Part shown: piece by piece, positions 37,008-46,223 of the stretch
Numbering within the stretch: position 1 is the stretch's first letter
How the letters are laid out: every line of letters starts with the position of its first letter
From: Prevotella sp. ne3005
Lineage (GTDB): Bacteria > Bacteroidota > Bacteroidia > Bacteroidales > Bacteroidaceae
Assembly (NCBI RefSeq): GCF_900110085.1
Contig: NZ_FOCK01000001.1
Location: 434,001 to 498,000 of the forward strand
DNA: 64,000 nucleotides
Direction of reading: 5' to 3'
Program-made: the position numbers and the translations under genes
Notes under the pieces: generated by a model
The model's input: the letters and a program-made list of their open reading frames with translations, nothing else
Databases searched by the model: none
What the model was told of the DNA's origin: nothing

Positions 37008-37903
37008 AATCCAAGTGTACTTTTTGATAGAGCTTTACCATCTGCCAGCCCTTTTTTTAGCAAATTTCGCTGGTCTTTTGTCAACAATTTCAAATCTCTT
37101 GTTATATAGTGAAATGCTAAAAACATATATAACCTAACGCGTTGTAAAAAGTTAAAGTGTTTATGAGCAAAATACATGCGATTACGAGCCAAATAATAAA
37201 TAGAAAAATCACTCTGGCTGCCACCCGTGCTAAAACTCTCCTTATGCCATAATAATGAAGAAGGAATATAATACACTTTTCCCCTATCCTTTCTCACAGC
37301 ACGCCAAATGAAGTCAGAGTCGTCATAATATACGAAATAGGTTTCATCCATGAATCCAACGTCATTAAAGACACTTTTATTGATTAACATAAAACATGTG
37401 GGAGCGTACCCTATTTGCCTTACCTTATCAAACTGCCCTTGATCTGGCTTCCTCATGCCGTAATGTCTTGAGGAGCAATCTGTCAAGCGGAAATACCCAC
37501 CCGCAGCCCAAATAATTTTATCGGTGTTCCAATAATATATCTTGGGGACTGACAAGGACGCGTTGTTGTCTATATGGCCTTTTAACAAATTCTCTATAGT
37601 ATCCTTTTCCAAAACAACGTCGTTGTTGGACAACAACACATAATCACATTTGTCCTTTAGCGCCGCTTTGATACCAATATTATTTCCTTTAGCCACTCCC
37701 CAATTTTCAGGTTGTGGTAGGATTATCGTTTTAAAACCTACAGTTTCTGAAAGTCTTTCTGCTTCAGCTAAAGAATTATCACTAGACTTGTTATCTATAA
37801 CATACAATATAAAAACTTTGTATGTCTGAATGTCCAGTGTACTAAAATACTCCTCTAAAACTGGGGCACTATTATACAAGACTGTTACGATTCCAATCAT
37901 CAC
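37004..37903 (-). CDS. Family 2 glycosyltransferase (rhamnosyltransferase-like)
   Basis: 299 residues. IGIVTVLYNSAPVLEEYFSTL, LYVIDNKSSDNSLAEA, NWGVAKGNNIGIKAAL, DYVLLSNNDVVL and MDETYFVYYDDSDFIWRAVRKD follow the WcaE/RfbN-like GT2 pattern, where NND replaces DxD. This subgroup often transfers rhamnose or related 6-deoxy sugars, which suits the rmlA/rmlC genes of the operon, though rmlB and rmlD are not in view. ATG overlaps the upstream epimerase stop. Confidence 0.85.
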   Translation of the reverse strand: MMIGIVTVLYNSAPVLEEYFSTLDIQTYKVFILYVIDNKSSDNSLAEAERLSETVGFKTIILPQPENWGVAKGNNIGIKAALKDKCDYVLLSNNDVVLEKDTIENLLKGHIDNNASLSVPKIYYWNTDKIIWAAGGYFRLTDCSSRHYGMRKPDQGQFDKVRQIGYAPTCFMLINKSVFNDVGFMDETYFVYYDDSDFIWRAVRKDRGKVYYIPSSLLWHKESFSTGGSQSDFSIYYLARNRMYFAHKHFNFLQRVRLYMFLAFHYITRDLKLLTKDQRNLLKKGLADGKALSKSTLGL

Positions 37904-38739
37904 CTTTCTGAATTTTGCAAAATCTTATTTATCTTCGTTGCATCTCCATATTCGCAAGGTGAATCATACGGTCTGTCAGGGAAAGCTCCATATTCCAACT
38001 TTATATCGAGGTCGTGCTCCTTGATAAATTGTTCCACTCTTTCTGCTAGTGTCATAGGCTTGCCTGTGCAACAATTAATAATTCCCACAACTTCTGTCTG
38101 CATCACAGCAGCTGATAGTTGGTTGGCAAGTTCATCCACAGTAATGAAATCATATTGGTTCTTTCCAGTAGTGAACGGGAAAGTTTTCTTACCCTCTTCA
38201 GCAGCCATTAACAACTTACAGAAAATGGAGTTGTTTTTCTTATCATCACCCAAGATATAGTAGCAACGAAGCCACTGAAGAATGCACTCTTTTTGTTTGC
38301 AATAGAGAATCATTGCTCTGCGAAGAGCATCCTTCGCAATGCCATACATGGAAATAGGATTACATGGAGTATTTTCATCAATGGCACCTTCCCAATAGCC
38401 AACCTCATGCATGGTACCCATAACAGCCAACTGTTTTAAACCGCCATCAATCAGGGCCGTCAAGAACTTATAGTGAGCTGAAAGATCACCAATTTGAGTG
38501 GGCGCATTATGCACAAATCCATTACGCCAAGCCATGTGAAGGCAAACATCCGGTGAGCCTAATTGTTCATACACATTGCCTTCTGGCAGTTCAAAGAGGT
38601 TTAGAGTCTTTCGCTCTGCTCGTCCATCCACATCATTTGTCACAATATCACACGCTATCACCTCAACGCCTTTATCCAAAAGCGCCTTCACTACATGGCT
38701 GCCAATGTAACCATTGGCTCCTGTTACCAATACTTTCAT
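37900..38739 (-). CDS. NAD(P)-dependent epimerase/reductase (extended SDR)
   Basis: 279 residues from MKVLVTGANGYIGSHVVKALL (start 38739); the longer reading from 38814 adds 25 residues of unlikely sequence. GANGYIGSHVV nucleotide site, LAVMGTMHEVGYWEG (Thr/Ser region), MYGIAKDALRRAM with catalytic Tyr-Lys, and CYYILGDD. It is short and resembles the reductase/epimerase partners of Gmd (GDP-4-keto-6-deoxyhexose reductases), so reduction of the Gmd product is a reasonable guess. Just upstream lies the antisense IS110-type element, so its transcription from the 51.77 kb promoter is probably impaired. Confidence 0.75.
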   Translation of the reverse strand: MKVLVTGANGYIGSHVVKALLDKGVEVIACDIVTNDVDGRAERKTLNLFELPEGNVYEQLGSPDVCLHMAWRNGFVHNAPTQIGDLSAHYKFLTALIDGGLKQLAVMGTMHEVGYWEGAIDENTPCNPISMYGIAKDALRRAMILYCKQKECILQWLRCYYILGDDKKNNSIFCKLLMAAEEGKKTFPFTTGKNQYDFITVDELANQLSAAVMQTEVVGIINCCTGKPMTLAERVEQFIKEHDLDIKLEYGAFPDRPYDSPCEYGDATKINKILQNSER

Positions 38740-38752
38740 TGTATATTCAATA

Positions 38753-38935
38753 TTAATTATTATCTTTGCACTCGTTAACAACATCAAGGATGTGGAATAA
38801 GGCCGAGTTTTCATTCGTCATAAGACGGTAAATTATGTTCTGCCCCCACTCCTTAACATCCGAATCCGGACAGTTCACTGGGCTTTGACCCCGCATTTGC
38901 AATGATGACTCCAAGATGTTTCGATGTTGCATATT
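38753..38935 (-). pseudogene. Possible gene remnant next to the IS110-type element
   Basis: A minus-strand open frame ends at 38753, 13 bases upstream of the epimerase start, and reads LESSLQMRGQSPVNCPDSD...YRLMTNENSALFHILDVVNE. The close spacing suggests the 3' end of an operon gene cut off by the insertion. Alternatively the stretch belongs to the noncoding left end of the element. I do not recognise the sequence. Confidence 0.25.
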
Positions 38936-38953
38936 ATTAAAAATGTTATTGTT

Positions 38954-39918
38954 ATGACTTACATTGGTATCGACGTCAGCAAGGACACTTTCGTTGTCGC
39001 TTATTCTCCAGACAAGGACAGCAAGACGAAGACATTCAAGAACACTACTAGAGGTATTCATGAGTTTATCAAGACATCTCCAAGGAGGAGCACCACTGTG
39101 TCATGGAGGCGCCAGGTAATTACAGCGCTCTGCTTGTCTATCTGCTTTCTGAGGCTGTTATCACGACAAGCCTTGAGAACCCTCTTAAAGTGAAGAACTT
39201 CGCCCGTGCAATGCTATCCACCATTAAGACGGATGAGATAGATGCCCGCCTGATTGCTCTCTATGGTGAGAAGATGCAGCCAGCGCCTTACATGCTCCGC
39301 AGCGACGCCATTCTCACCTTGAAGCAGAAGCGTACAGTCATTCGCCAGCTCAAGAAACAACTTATTGCCACGAGGAACCTCAAGGGCTCGATGGAGGCAC
39401 TGCCGTTCTTTGATGCCAAGTGTAGGAAATCGGTCGAGAAGACCATTGCCTTCCTTGAGAAGCAGATTAAAGACCTCGAAGAGGATCTCGCATCTCTTGC
39501 CAAGTCAGAGTACAAAAAGCAGATGGATTTGCTCACATCCGTAAAAGGGATAGGTATTACCCTTGCTGCTGCACTCATCATGGCCACTGGTGGCTTCACT
39601 TACTTTGATAATGCCAAACAACTCACCCGTCATTTGGGATTGTCGCCTACTTATCTGCAGTCCGGTACTTCAGTCAATTTCAAAGGTCACATCAACCGCA
39701 ATGGAGACTCTTCTTTAAGGAGTCAGCTCTACGTGGCAGCATTCGCATCCCTGAGATGCAACACTGAATGCAGAGCCTGTTATGACCGTTTGCGGTCTAA
39801 TGGCAAGCCAGGAAAAGTAGCTGTCATTGCCGTAGCAAACAAACTCATCCGACAGGCTTTTGCCGTTGTCACTCAGGAGAAACCGTATGTCGATGGTTAC
39901 ATATCTTCAAAGAAGTAA
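38954..39918 (+). pseudogene. IS110 family transposase with a frameshift
   Basis: Starts MTYIGIDVSKDTFVVAYSPD (first Asp of the DEDD site). The frame changes near 39079: the first part reads to EFIKTS and the second resumes as SKEEHHCVMEAPGNYSAL, with the DEDD Glu and Asp pair (KTDEIDARLIALYG). The C-terminal transposase_20 domain is intact: LTSVKGIGITLAAALIMATG, LGLSPTYLQSGTS, GHINRNGDSSLRSQLY with the probable catalytic Ser. The shift is equivalent to one lost base; no slippery sequence is visible at the junction. The gene runs against the host operon. Ends of the element cannot be fixed because this family lacks terminal inverted repeats. Confidence 0.85.
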
Positions 39919-39952
39919 CTCCTGCATTCTACCGAAGTGTATCAGGTTAGAA

Positions 39953-39999
39953 AATCTAATACCTGAAAACACCGAGGGGTGTGGGGGCGAGAAGCCCCC
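39953..39999 (+). repeat. Hairpin motif shared with 47499-47560
   Basis: Begins AATCTAATACC, continues AAAACACCGAGG and ends in the hairpin GGGGGC-GAGAA-GCCCCC (39983-39999). The same order of blocks occurs at 47499-47560 with a small insert. It lies downstream of the IS110-type gene. A role as the noncoding RNA of the element is weakened by the second copy having no transposase next to it. Confidence 0.6.
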
Positions 40000-40077
40000 A
40001 TAAGAGGGCACGTATTAGCATCAAGTGCTAATTATCGTTAACCGTATCCATTTTTTATATTACAGTTCATACAATCT

Positions 40078-41214
40078 TTATTTAAAAAGGCCTTTCTGCT
40101 TCATTTCTTCCAGTGAGGCCTCGTAATTATCTGTTTGTAATTCCTGGCAGTTCACCCATTCTGTGAACTGCTTGATACCTGCATCAAATGTCCACTTGGG
40201 TTTGAATCCAAGAATCTGTTTAGCAAGGGTTATATCCGCATAATTATGCCGTATGTCCCCCATACGATAATTGCCGGAAACAGTCAACGGAACTTCTATT
40301 CCGTAGTGCTTGCAAAGCGTTTGTGCGACGGTAAGAACAGACGTTGCTACGCCTGTTCCGATGTTGAATACATGGCCGTTGGCTTTGGGCACTTCCATAC
40401 CAGCAATGGTTGCATCCACCACATCATCTATATAAACAAAGTCGCGGGTCTCTTTGCCGTCTTCAAAGATATTGATGCATTTATGGCTCTTGATGCGGTT
40501 AGAAAAGATGCTCAGAATGCCTGTATAGGGGTTGGTCAGAGACTGGCCTGGGCCATATACATTCTGGAAACGGAAGGATACTGATTCGATACCAATGGTC
40601 TTGCAAATCAAGTGTACCAACTGGCCTTGTACCTGTTTACCAATTCCGTACACAGAAGAAGGATGGATAGTACTATCCTCTGTCGTGGCGACTAAAGTAA
40701 CCATTCCACCACATTTGGGGCAATGGCACTCAAAGTCACCTTTTGCCATATCCTCATCCTTACGCTCAGTAGGATATACATCACCGCACTTCTCACAATG
40801 ATACTTACCTTCACCATAGATGGCACGGGATTCTGCTACCGCTACACGTTTGACGTGATTCTTGGTGTTGGTGAGAATATCAAGGAGCAAGGCTGTTCCT
40901 CCTATATTAACATCAATGTACCGCTTGATTTCATACATAGATTGACCTGTTCCAGTCTCCGCTGCCAGGTGGATTACATAATCAACATCCTCAAGGGCTA
41001 GCTCTAATAATGTCTTATCGCAAACATCACCTTTAATGAAACGAACTTTGTCCTTGATACTGCAAAAGAGAGGAGACGTCTTGACAGGGTATACGCCATG
41101 AATCTGCTCCAAAAGATTATCAAGCACTGTAACATCATACCCCTTCTCAATGAGCTTCTGGACTAGATGTGAACCTATAAATCCGGCTCCACCAGTTATT
41201 AATGCTCTGTTCAT
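40078..41214 (-). CDS. NAD-dependent epimerase with a zinc-ribbon insert (dTDP-rhamnose 4-epimerase-like)
   Basis: 378 residues, extended SDR. NRALITGGAGFIGSHLVQKL (nucleotide site), VAVAESRAIYGEG, SSVYGIGKQVQGQL with catalytic Tyr-Lys, and NVYGPGQSLTNPYTGI. Between the Ser and Tyr motifs lies an insert with two Cys pairs, CEKCGDV...CHCPKCGG (about 158-182), a likely zinc ribbon. This insert is known to me from dTDP-L-rhamnose 4-epimerase-type enzymes; rmlA and rmlC in the operon fit such a substrate. A UDP-sugar epimerase is the alternative. Confidence 0.75.
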   Translation of the reverse strand: MNRALITGGAGFIGSHLVQKLIEKGYDVTVLDNLLEQIHGVYPVKTSPLFCSIKDKVRFIKGDVCDKTLLELALEDVDYVIHLAAETGTGQSMYEIKRYIDVNIGGTALLLDILTNTKNHVKRVAVAESRAIYGEGKYHCEKCGDVYPTERKDEDMAKGDFECHCPKCGGMVTLVATTEDSTIHPSSVYGIGKQVQGQLVHLICKTIGIESVSFRFQNVYGPGQSLTNPYTGILSIFSNRIKSHKCINIFEDGKETRDFVYIDDVVDATIAGMEVPKANGHVFNIGTGVATSVLTVAQTLCKHYGIEVPLTVSGNYRMGDIRHNYADITLAKQILGFKPKWTFDAGIKQFTEWVNCQELQTDNYEASLEEMKQKGLFK

Positions 41215-41401
41215 TGTAAATTTTATTTACATTTTTCTATTTTGTAAACTTGGCAAATCAGTAAGTTCCTTTTGTGACGAGCATTCTGAAAAGCCCGCTT
41301 TATTTTATTTCCTTATGAGTAATTAAAATAAGTGCATGGGACGTAAACCAGCCTGACTATGTTGTTCTTGTGCCCTGTTGGTATCAAGCGTGTTGTGTAA
41401 T

Positions 41402-42847
41402 TCACGACTTTCTAAAAAAGCTCTCTAAATAATTGTGAATATAGCCTTCTTTTAAAATATATTTGTGAAGAATAAAAAAGTAAAATGTGAAGAAAACAGC
41501 CGTCATTACCAATGAAAGAAATACATTTGGCACCATTTGTCGCGAAATTGTACACAATGGATAAAAAGGTATCGCAAATAATAAATTCAAACCCATTCTT
41601 TTTGCAGGAAATTCAACAATCTTTACCTTTATGACATAATAAAAGCAATATGCATCCCCAGCTATTTCCGCAAGAATAAGGACTAATGCAGAGCCTATAG
41701 CTCCAAATCGACCTACTAAAAGAATATTGGCTGTGAGACCTACTATTGCTCCGATTATCGACCCCCAAAGCACAACTGAATCTTTTTTCATTGGCATTAA
41801 TATTTGTATAACCCATATTTGAGCCATAGCAACAAATAATACATTTATAGTAACAATACGCATGGGAGTAATCGCTCCTTCAAACCCCGGTCCAGACAAT
41901 ATACGTATTATTTCAGGAGCTAACGATATACAATAAATAATAAGAGGTATTGCTACAGCGAAGATTATATCTAATGAATATTTAATATTTATCTTAAACA
42001 AATCCATTTTCTCCTCTGCCAATAAGGAACTCATTCGGGGCATGATTACCGTTGTAAATGCAGAGATAACACCTATAAAAATTGTAAATAGTTTAATTGA
42101 TGTATAGTAATAACCAACTTCTGTTTCTGAACAGACAAAGCCTAGATAAATCACATTAAAAGTCGTGTACATTGAAACCAATACTCTATATACGCCTAAT
42201 GAAATCATTGGTTTTAGGAAAACTTTCCATGAGCCAGGTTTATATACGAACTTTACGTAATTTCTGGATTGACGTAAATTAATAATTGCGTTAATAACCA
42301 CAACAGAAATAGTCAAGATATAATATAAGATATAATCCTCTCTGTCTTGAATAAAGACAATTACAAGAGCTGCGTAGATTAACTTAACCGCAATGTTTCT
42401 TATTGTTATGTATCTAAAATTTTCTATTCCTTGATATAGCCATTCCAACAATAATGAGGACATAAACAGCTGTGACATTCCAATTAAAAGCAATGTACGG
42501 TTCTCTATAAACTTTGGAATAATTGTAATTGCCAATAGGAATAAGACTATTACAAATATCGTAGCATAGATAAGCAAGACCAAAAGACCAGAAAAAACTT
42601 CTGATCTCTTTTTAAAATCATCCCCACATGCAGCTATTTCCCTAACTCCCACAACAACTATACCTAGAGTAGAAAATAAGGAAAAATAGGTAACAACATT
42701 ATCAACAAATCCTATTCTACCAATCAATTCTACTCCTAATACCCGAGAGACATAAGGGAATACAATAAGATGTATAATATAAGTCGATAATGTTAATGCT
42801 ATATTATATATAAAATTGACTTTAATTTTTGACATTAGTGGCTTCAA
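41402..42847 (-). CDS. wzx: Oligosaccharide flippase (Wzx family)
   Basis: 481 residues with about twelve to fourteen hydrophobic segments across the length. The N-terminus NFIYNIALTLSTYIIHLIVFPYVSRVLG and GRIGFVDNVVTYFSLFSTLGI match the Polysacc_synt/MATE-like Wzx family. It moves the lipid-linked repeat unit to the periplasmic face. It is the only flippase in the window; the first locus must have its own upstream of the left edge. Start could be M1 or M5 (MSKIKVN). Confidence 0.88.
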   Translation of the reverse strand: MKPLMSKIKVNFIYNIALTLSTYIIHLIVFPYVSRVLGVELIGRIGFVDNVVTYFSLFSTLGIVVVGVREIAACGDDFKKRSEVFSGLLVLLIYATIFVIVLFLLAITIIPKFIENRTLLLIGMSQLFMSSLLLEWLYQGIENFRYITIRNIAVKLIYAALVIVFIQDREDYILYYILTISVVVINAIINLRQSRNYVKFVYKPGSWKVFLKPMISLGVYRVLVSMYTTFNVIYLGFVCSETEVGYYYTSIKLFTIFIGVISAFTTVIMPRMSSLLAEEKMDLFKINIKYSLDIIFAVAIPLIIYCISLAPEIIRILSGPGFEGAITPMRIVTINVLFVAMAQIWVIQILMPMKKDSVVLWGSIIGAIVGLTANILLVGRFGAIGSALVLILAEIAGDAYCFYYVIKVKIVEFPAKRMGLNLLFAIPFYPLCTISRQMVPNVFLSLVMTAVFFTFYFFILHKYILKEGYIHNYLESFFRKS

Positions 42848-42972
42848 AATTTCCGCACTATTTTAAAATTGACATTTCATCAAATGATTTAATGCGGGAC
42901 GGATTCAAAATATTTGCAGAAGCCATTTACTAGCTTAAACAACTTATTCTCCTCAAACTAGTACAAATCAAC

Positions 42973-43542
42973 TCACAAATAAAATGGACTAACGAATTTC
43001 TTAAATAAGGGATGCTTTGTGTCTTTCTCTGAAAGTACTGCTTTACCTATTGGTATTCTCCAATCTATTCCCAGACTATCATCCAGAATACTGATACCCC
43101 CATCAGCCTCAGGATGATAGAATTCATCACACTTGTACTGGAAAACAGCTGTTTCTGAGAGGACAGAAAAACCGTGAGCAAATCCACGGGGCACAAAGAA
43201 CTGCCTATGGTTTCCCTCAGTCAATTCCACAGCCACATGCTGACCGTATGTAGGGCTGCCCTTGCGAATATCCACAGCTACGTCAAGTACTGCCCCCTTT
43301 ACGCAACGGACAAGTTTGCTTTGGGTAAACGGGGGACGCTGAAAGTGTAAGCCTCGCATCACGCCATAATTGCTCATGCTCTCATTATCCTGTACAAAGT
43401 TCACCTTATGACCAAGTATAGGAGCCACATTCTCGTCAAAGTCTCTTTGGGAAAAGCTCTCGAAAAAATAGCCACGTGCATCACCAAAGATCTTAGGCTC
43501 TATTATTAATACGCCATCAATGGCGGTTTTTATTACTTCCAT
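42973..43542 (-). CDS. rmlC: dTDP-4-dehydrorhamnose 3,5-epimerase (RmlC)
   Basis: 189 residues, normal length. FGDARGYFFESFSQRDF, FVQDNESMSNYGVMRGLHFQRP with the catalytic His, KLVRCVKGAVLDVAVDIRKGSPTYG, RQFFVPRGFAHGFSVLSE and YQYKC-type FQYKCDEFYHPEADGGI. All RmlC motifs are present. It converts dTDP-4-keto-6-deoxyglucose to the L-lyxo form. A second copy with inserts is at 44970; this one is the clean version. Confidence 0.93.
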   Translation of the reverse strand: MEVIKTAIDGVLIIEPKIFGDARGYFFESFSQRDFDENVAPILGHKVNFVQDNESMSNYGVMRGLHFQRPPFTQSKLVRCVKGAVLDVAVDIRKGSPTYGQHVAVELTEGNHRQFFVPRGFAHGFSVLSETAVFQYKCDEFYHPEADGGISILDDSLGIDWRIPIGKAVLSEKDTKHPLFKKFVSPFYL

Positions 43543-43567
43543 CCAATAATCGTTGTTGGTTTTGTGG

Positions 43568-43948
43568 TTAGCGGTTAGCGGATTCTAACTGCTTTTGGAA
43601 TGAAGCACGAAGTCCAGATAACTGCTTTCCTATTACATCAATTCTTTCTTTTTCTTCTTCAAACTCGTTGTCATTGATATAGTCCAGGTCATGGGCTATG
43701 TCAAGTTGGCAAAGTGTTTCGGTTAATGATCCATAAGCGATTTCTATAAAATGTATTTTCTCATTGATAGAGAAGCGTCCTGAACCCTCAGCAATGTTAG
43801 ACGGTACAAAAACAACAGCTCTACGTAGTTGATCTCTTAATGCATAAGTTTCATACTTTGGGTATTTGTCCATGAGAGTATAAACTTCTCTCACTAACAG
43901 CTTCGCTTCCTTATAAACTCTAATATCAAAGAATGTAAACTTATCCAC
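43568..43948 (-). CDS. Four-helix bundle protein (S23/IVS family)
   Basis: 126 residues, helical throughout. FFDIRVYKEAKLLVREVYTLMDKYP, LRDQLRRAVVFVPSNIAEGSGR and FIEIAYGSLTETLCQLDIAHDL match the S23 family first noted in 23S rRNA intervening sequences and now seen as stand-alone genes scattered in Bacteroidetes. It lies between rmlA and rmlC with 20-25-base gaps, a position it also takes in other polysaccharide loci. Function unknown; nucleic-acid or protein binding is possible. Confidence 0.88.
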   Translation of the reverse strand: MDKFTFFDIRVYKEAKLLVREVYTLMDKYPKYETYALRDQLRRAVVFVPSNIAEGSGRFSINEKIHFIEIAYGSLTETLCQLDIAHDLDYINDNEFEEEKERIDVIGKQLSGLRASFQKQLESANR

Positions 43949-43967
43949 TATCGCTAACCTTTAACCG

Positions 43968-44882
43968 CTAAACATGAACAAGCGTTCCGCTGTTCACTTC
44001 TTCCTTCATTTCGTCAATCACTTTCAAAAGGTACTGACCATACTGATTCTTGAGCATAGGCTTTGCGAGCTCGCGCATTTCCTCTTCAGTTATCCAACCG
44101 TTGCGGTAAGCAATACCCTCCAAGCAGGCCACTTTCAAGCCCTGGCGTTTCTCTATCACTTCCACAAATGTAGATGCCTCTGCAAGGCTATCATGAGTGC
44201 CAGTGTCAAGCCACGCGAAACCGCGACCAAAGACCTGAACCTTCAAATTACCTTCTTTTAGGAACTCCTGGTTCACGGTAGTAATCTCCAACTCACCACG
44301 GGCAGAGGGTTTGATATGTTTAGCAACATCTATTACCTTGTTGGGATAGAAATAAAGGCCAACCACTGCATAATTACTCTTCGGTTCCTTAGGTTTCTCC
44401 TCTATGCTTAAGCAGTTGCCTTGCTTATCGAATTCAGCCACACCATAGCGCTCAGGGTCGTTCACCCAATAGCCAAAGACGGATGCCTTACCATTGACTT
44501 CAGCATCTTCAACGGCTTTACGAAGCAAAGATGTAAATCCTGCACCATAAAAAATATTATCACCAAGCACCAAACATGCAGAATCGTTTCCTATAAACTT
44601 GTCTCCAATTATAAATGCTTGTGCTAATCCATCAGGGCTGGGTTGCTCAGCATACTCGAAGTGTACACCATAGTCACTACCATCACCTAAAAGGCGCTTA
44701 AATCCTGGTAGGTCATAAGGCGTACTAATAATGAGTATATCACGAATTCCTGCTAACATAAGGGCAGAAATAGGATAATACACCATTGGTTTATCATAAA
44801 TAGGGAGCAATTGCTTGCTAACACCCTTTGTAATGGGATAAAGGCGTGTGCCACTACCGCCTGCTAATACAATTCCTTTCAT
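43968..44882 (-). CDS. rmlA: Glucose-1-phosphate thymidylyltransferase (RmlA)
   Basis: 304 residues, slightly longer than usual. [37 protein letters not shown] is diagnostic, followed by [29 protein letters not shown] (catalytic Asp), [19 protein letters not shown] and [16 protein letters not shown]. It makes dTDP-glucose for rhamnose and related sugars. Starts the rml group between two rmlC copies. Confidence 0.95.
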   Translation of the reverse strand: MKGIVLAGGSGTRLYPITKGVSKQLLPIYDKPMVYYPISALMLAGIRDILIISTPYDLPGFKRLLGDGSDYGVHFEYAEQPSPDGLAQAFIIGDKFIGNDSACLVLGDNIFYGAGFTSLLRKAVEDAEVNGKASVFGYWVNDPERYGVAEFDKQGNCLSIEEKPKEPKSNYAVVGLYFYPNKVIDVAKHIKPSARGELEITTVNQEFLKEGNLKVQVFGRGFAWLDTGTHDSLAEASTFVEVIEKRQGLKVACLEGIAYRNGWITEEEMRELAKPMLKNQYGQYLLKVIDEMKEEVNSGTLVHV

Positions 44883-44969
44883 AGGCTACATAAATGAAAT
44901 AAGGAGCTCACACCTGCAACAGGAAGTTGCTCTATGACCCGAATACAGGTGCTACACTCCCATATAAGA

Positions 44970-45614
44970 TTAATACAAATCAATTTTGATGTCAAATGGA
45001 GAATCAAAGACTTTGAGCAAGGGATGCTTTGTGTCCTTTTCGCTCAAGATAGCTTTATCCTTGATTCGCCAATCAATACCGAGAGAATCATCGAGAATTG
45101 ATATGCCTCCATCAGCCTCTGGGTGATAGAATTCATCACATTTGTATTGGAATACAGCTGTTTCGGAGAGGACTGCAAAACCATGAGCGAATCCTTTTGG
45201 GATGAAAAACTGTTGGCCTAATTGAGAATTGAACATTGAACATTGACCATTGAAAGTGTAGCCCGCAAATTCTTTTGCGATGCGGGCAGCTTCTTCATCG
45301 TGAGCACAGAGGAGGCATTCCACGTGTTGGCCATAAGTCGGTGAACCCTTACGAATATCTACTGCTACATCAAGGACTGCGCCTTTGACACAACGTACCA
45401 GTTTGCTTTGGGTGAATGGAGGACGCTGGAAATGCAGACCTCGCATGACACCATAGGAAGATTTACTCTCATTGTCCTGGACAAATGTGATAGGACGCAC
45501 TTTCTCGTTAAAATCTCTCTGAGAGAATGACTCGAAGAAATAGCCTCGTGAATCTTCAAAGATTCTAGGCTCTATAATTACTACGCCATCAATGGCGGTT
45601 TTGATTACTTGCAT
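44970..45614 (-). CDS. rmlC: RmlC paralogue with an in-frame heptamer-repeat insert
   Basis: 214 residues from MQVIKTAIDGVVIIEP (45614). A longer open reading back to 45884 runs through dispersed repeat DNA and is not credible. RmlC motifs are intact: FEDSRGYFFESFSQRDF, SYGVMRGLHFQRP, KLVRCVKGAVLDVAVDIRKG and FFIPKGFAHGFAVLSE. Between QHVE and QFFIP there are about 26 extra residues (LCAHDEEAARIAKEF...FNGQCSMFNSQLGQ). Part of this is encoded by five 7-base units at 45221-45255, so a change in unit number would shift the frame. It may be active, since the insert falls in a surface loop; that is inference. Confidence 0.85.
   Translation of the reverse strand: MQVIKTAIDGVVIIEPRIFEDSRGYFFESFSQRDFNEKVRPITFVQDNESKSSYGVMRGLHFQRPPFTQSKLVRCVKGAVLDVAVDIRKGSPTYGQHVECLLCAHDEEAARIAKEFAGYTFNGQCSMFNSQLGQQFFIPKGFAHGFAVLSETAVFQYKCDEFYHPEADGGISILDDSLGIDWRIKDKAILSEKDTKHPLLKVFDSPFDIKIDLY
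45221..45255 (+). repeat. Heptamer array ATTGAnn x5 inside rmlC
   Basis: Five consecutive 7-base units ATTGAGA, ATTGAAC, ATTGAAC, ATTGACC, ATTGAAA on the plus strand, inside the coding sequence on the minus strand. Seven is not a multiple of three, so gain or loss of one unit would break the gene. Confidence 0.85.
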
Positions 45615-45683
45615 TTTATAATATTTCTTTTTTTCGGTTAATCCCCCCCGGATTAACCGAAAATGGGGGGATGTCTTATGATG

Positions 45684-45738
45684 ATGAGATCCCTCGACTG
45701 CGCTCGGGATGACAATAAAGGGGCGCTCGAGATGACAG
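45684..45738. repeat. Dispersed TCGA-palindrome repeat between rmlC and a small gene
   Basis: Contains CCCTCGACTGCGCTCGGGATGAC and GCGCTCGAGATGACAGG, members of the same family as the repeats at 50.71-50.88, 54.49-54.67 and 60.42-60.58 kb. Together with the rest of 45615-45748 it holds no gene; the only long reading across it is an N-terminal extension of rmlC made of repeat sequence. Confidence 0.75.
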
Positions 45739-45748
45739 GGGAAGGAGA

Positions 45749-46222
45749 TTACCGAGTTGTGGGCATGTCGCCGGACCAGCCATGGCCCAAGTCCCAGTGA
45801 TAGTCGTACACGAACTCGAAGTACGGTAGTGAGAACTCCTGCTCCAGCAATTCGGTGAGCTCGTTCTGGATGGGCTCGGCCCACTTACCCACCAGCACAA
45901 TGAACTTATTAACGTTCCATGCCACACGACCACGGGGAACTTGCGTGTAGTCACCCTCGAACTTTGTACGCTCACCCTTTGCCTGAGCCTTAAAGTATTC
46001 CTTTGCCCAAATCTGACGGTGCAGCTTAGGATAATTAATGAAGGGCATCCCCTTCTCGGCCGCCTCCTCAACCATCTTGGGGGTGATTTCCTTCTTATGC
46101 ACCCCAAAGAAGTTATGCTCCTCCGGGTCGTACCAGAAGATCCCGACGCACGGCATCTGCTCATCAAACGATGCCATGTCCGCCATTTGAGCTTTATGGT
46201 CTTTATCTGAAAGATGTATCAT
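45749..46222 (-). CDS. Unknown soluble protein of a capsule operon
   Basis: 157 residues from MIHLSDKDHKAQMADM (46222); a longer reading from 46327 lies inside wzz in another frame. No signal peptide or membrane helix. It contains VGIFWYDPEEHNFFGVHKKE and KLHRQIWAKEYFKAQAKGE, a central YTQVPRGRVAWNVNKFIVLVG, and ends FEFVYDYHWDLGHGWSGD; rich in aromatic residues and acidic/basic pairs. I do not recognise the family. It begins one base after the wzz stop, so it is tightly coupled to it, and may act with Wzz or in regulation. Confidence 0.75.
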   Translation of the reverse strand: MIHLSDKDHKAQMADMASFDEQMPCVGIFWYDPEEHNFFGVHKKEITPKMVEEAAEKGMPFINYPKLHRQIWAKEYFKAQAKGERTKFEGDYTQVPRGRVAWNVNKFIVLVGKWAEPIQNELTELLEQEFSLPYFEFVYDYHWDLGHGWSGDMPTTR

Positions 46223-46223
46223 A

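Noticed and set aside
38924..39193. Programmed frameshift in the IS110-type transposase
   Set aside because: No slippery heptamer at the junction, and the family normally has one uninterrupted frame; a mutation is simpler.
45615..45884. N-terminal extension of the second rmlC
   Set aside because: The added residues are basic, low-complexity translation of dispersed repeat DNA; the RmlC paralogue begins at the equivalent of MQVIKTAIDG.
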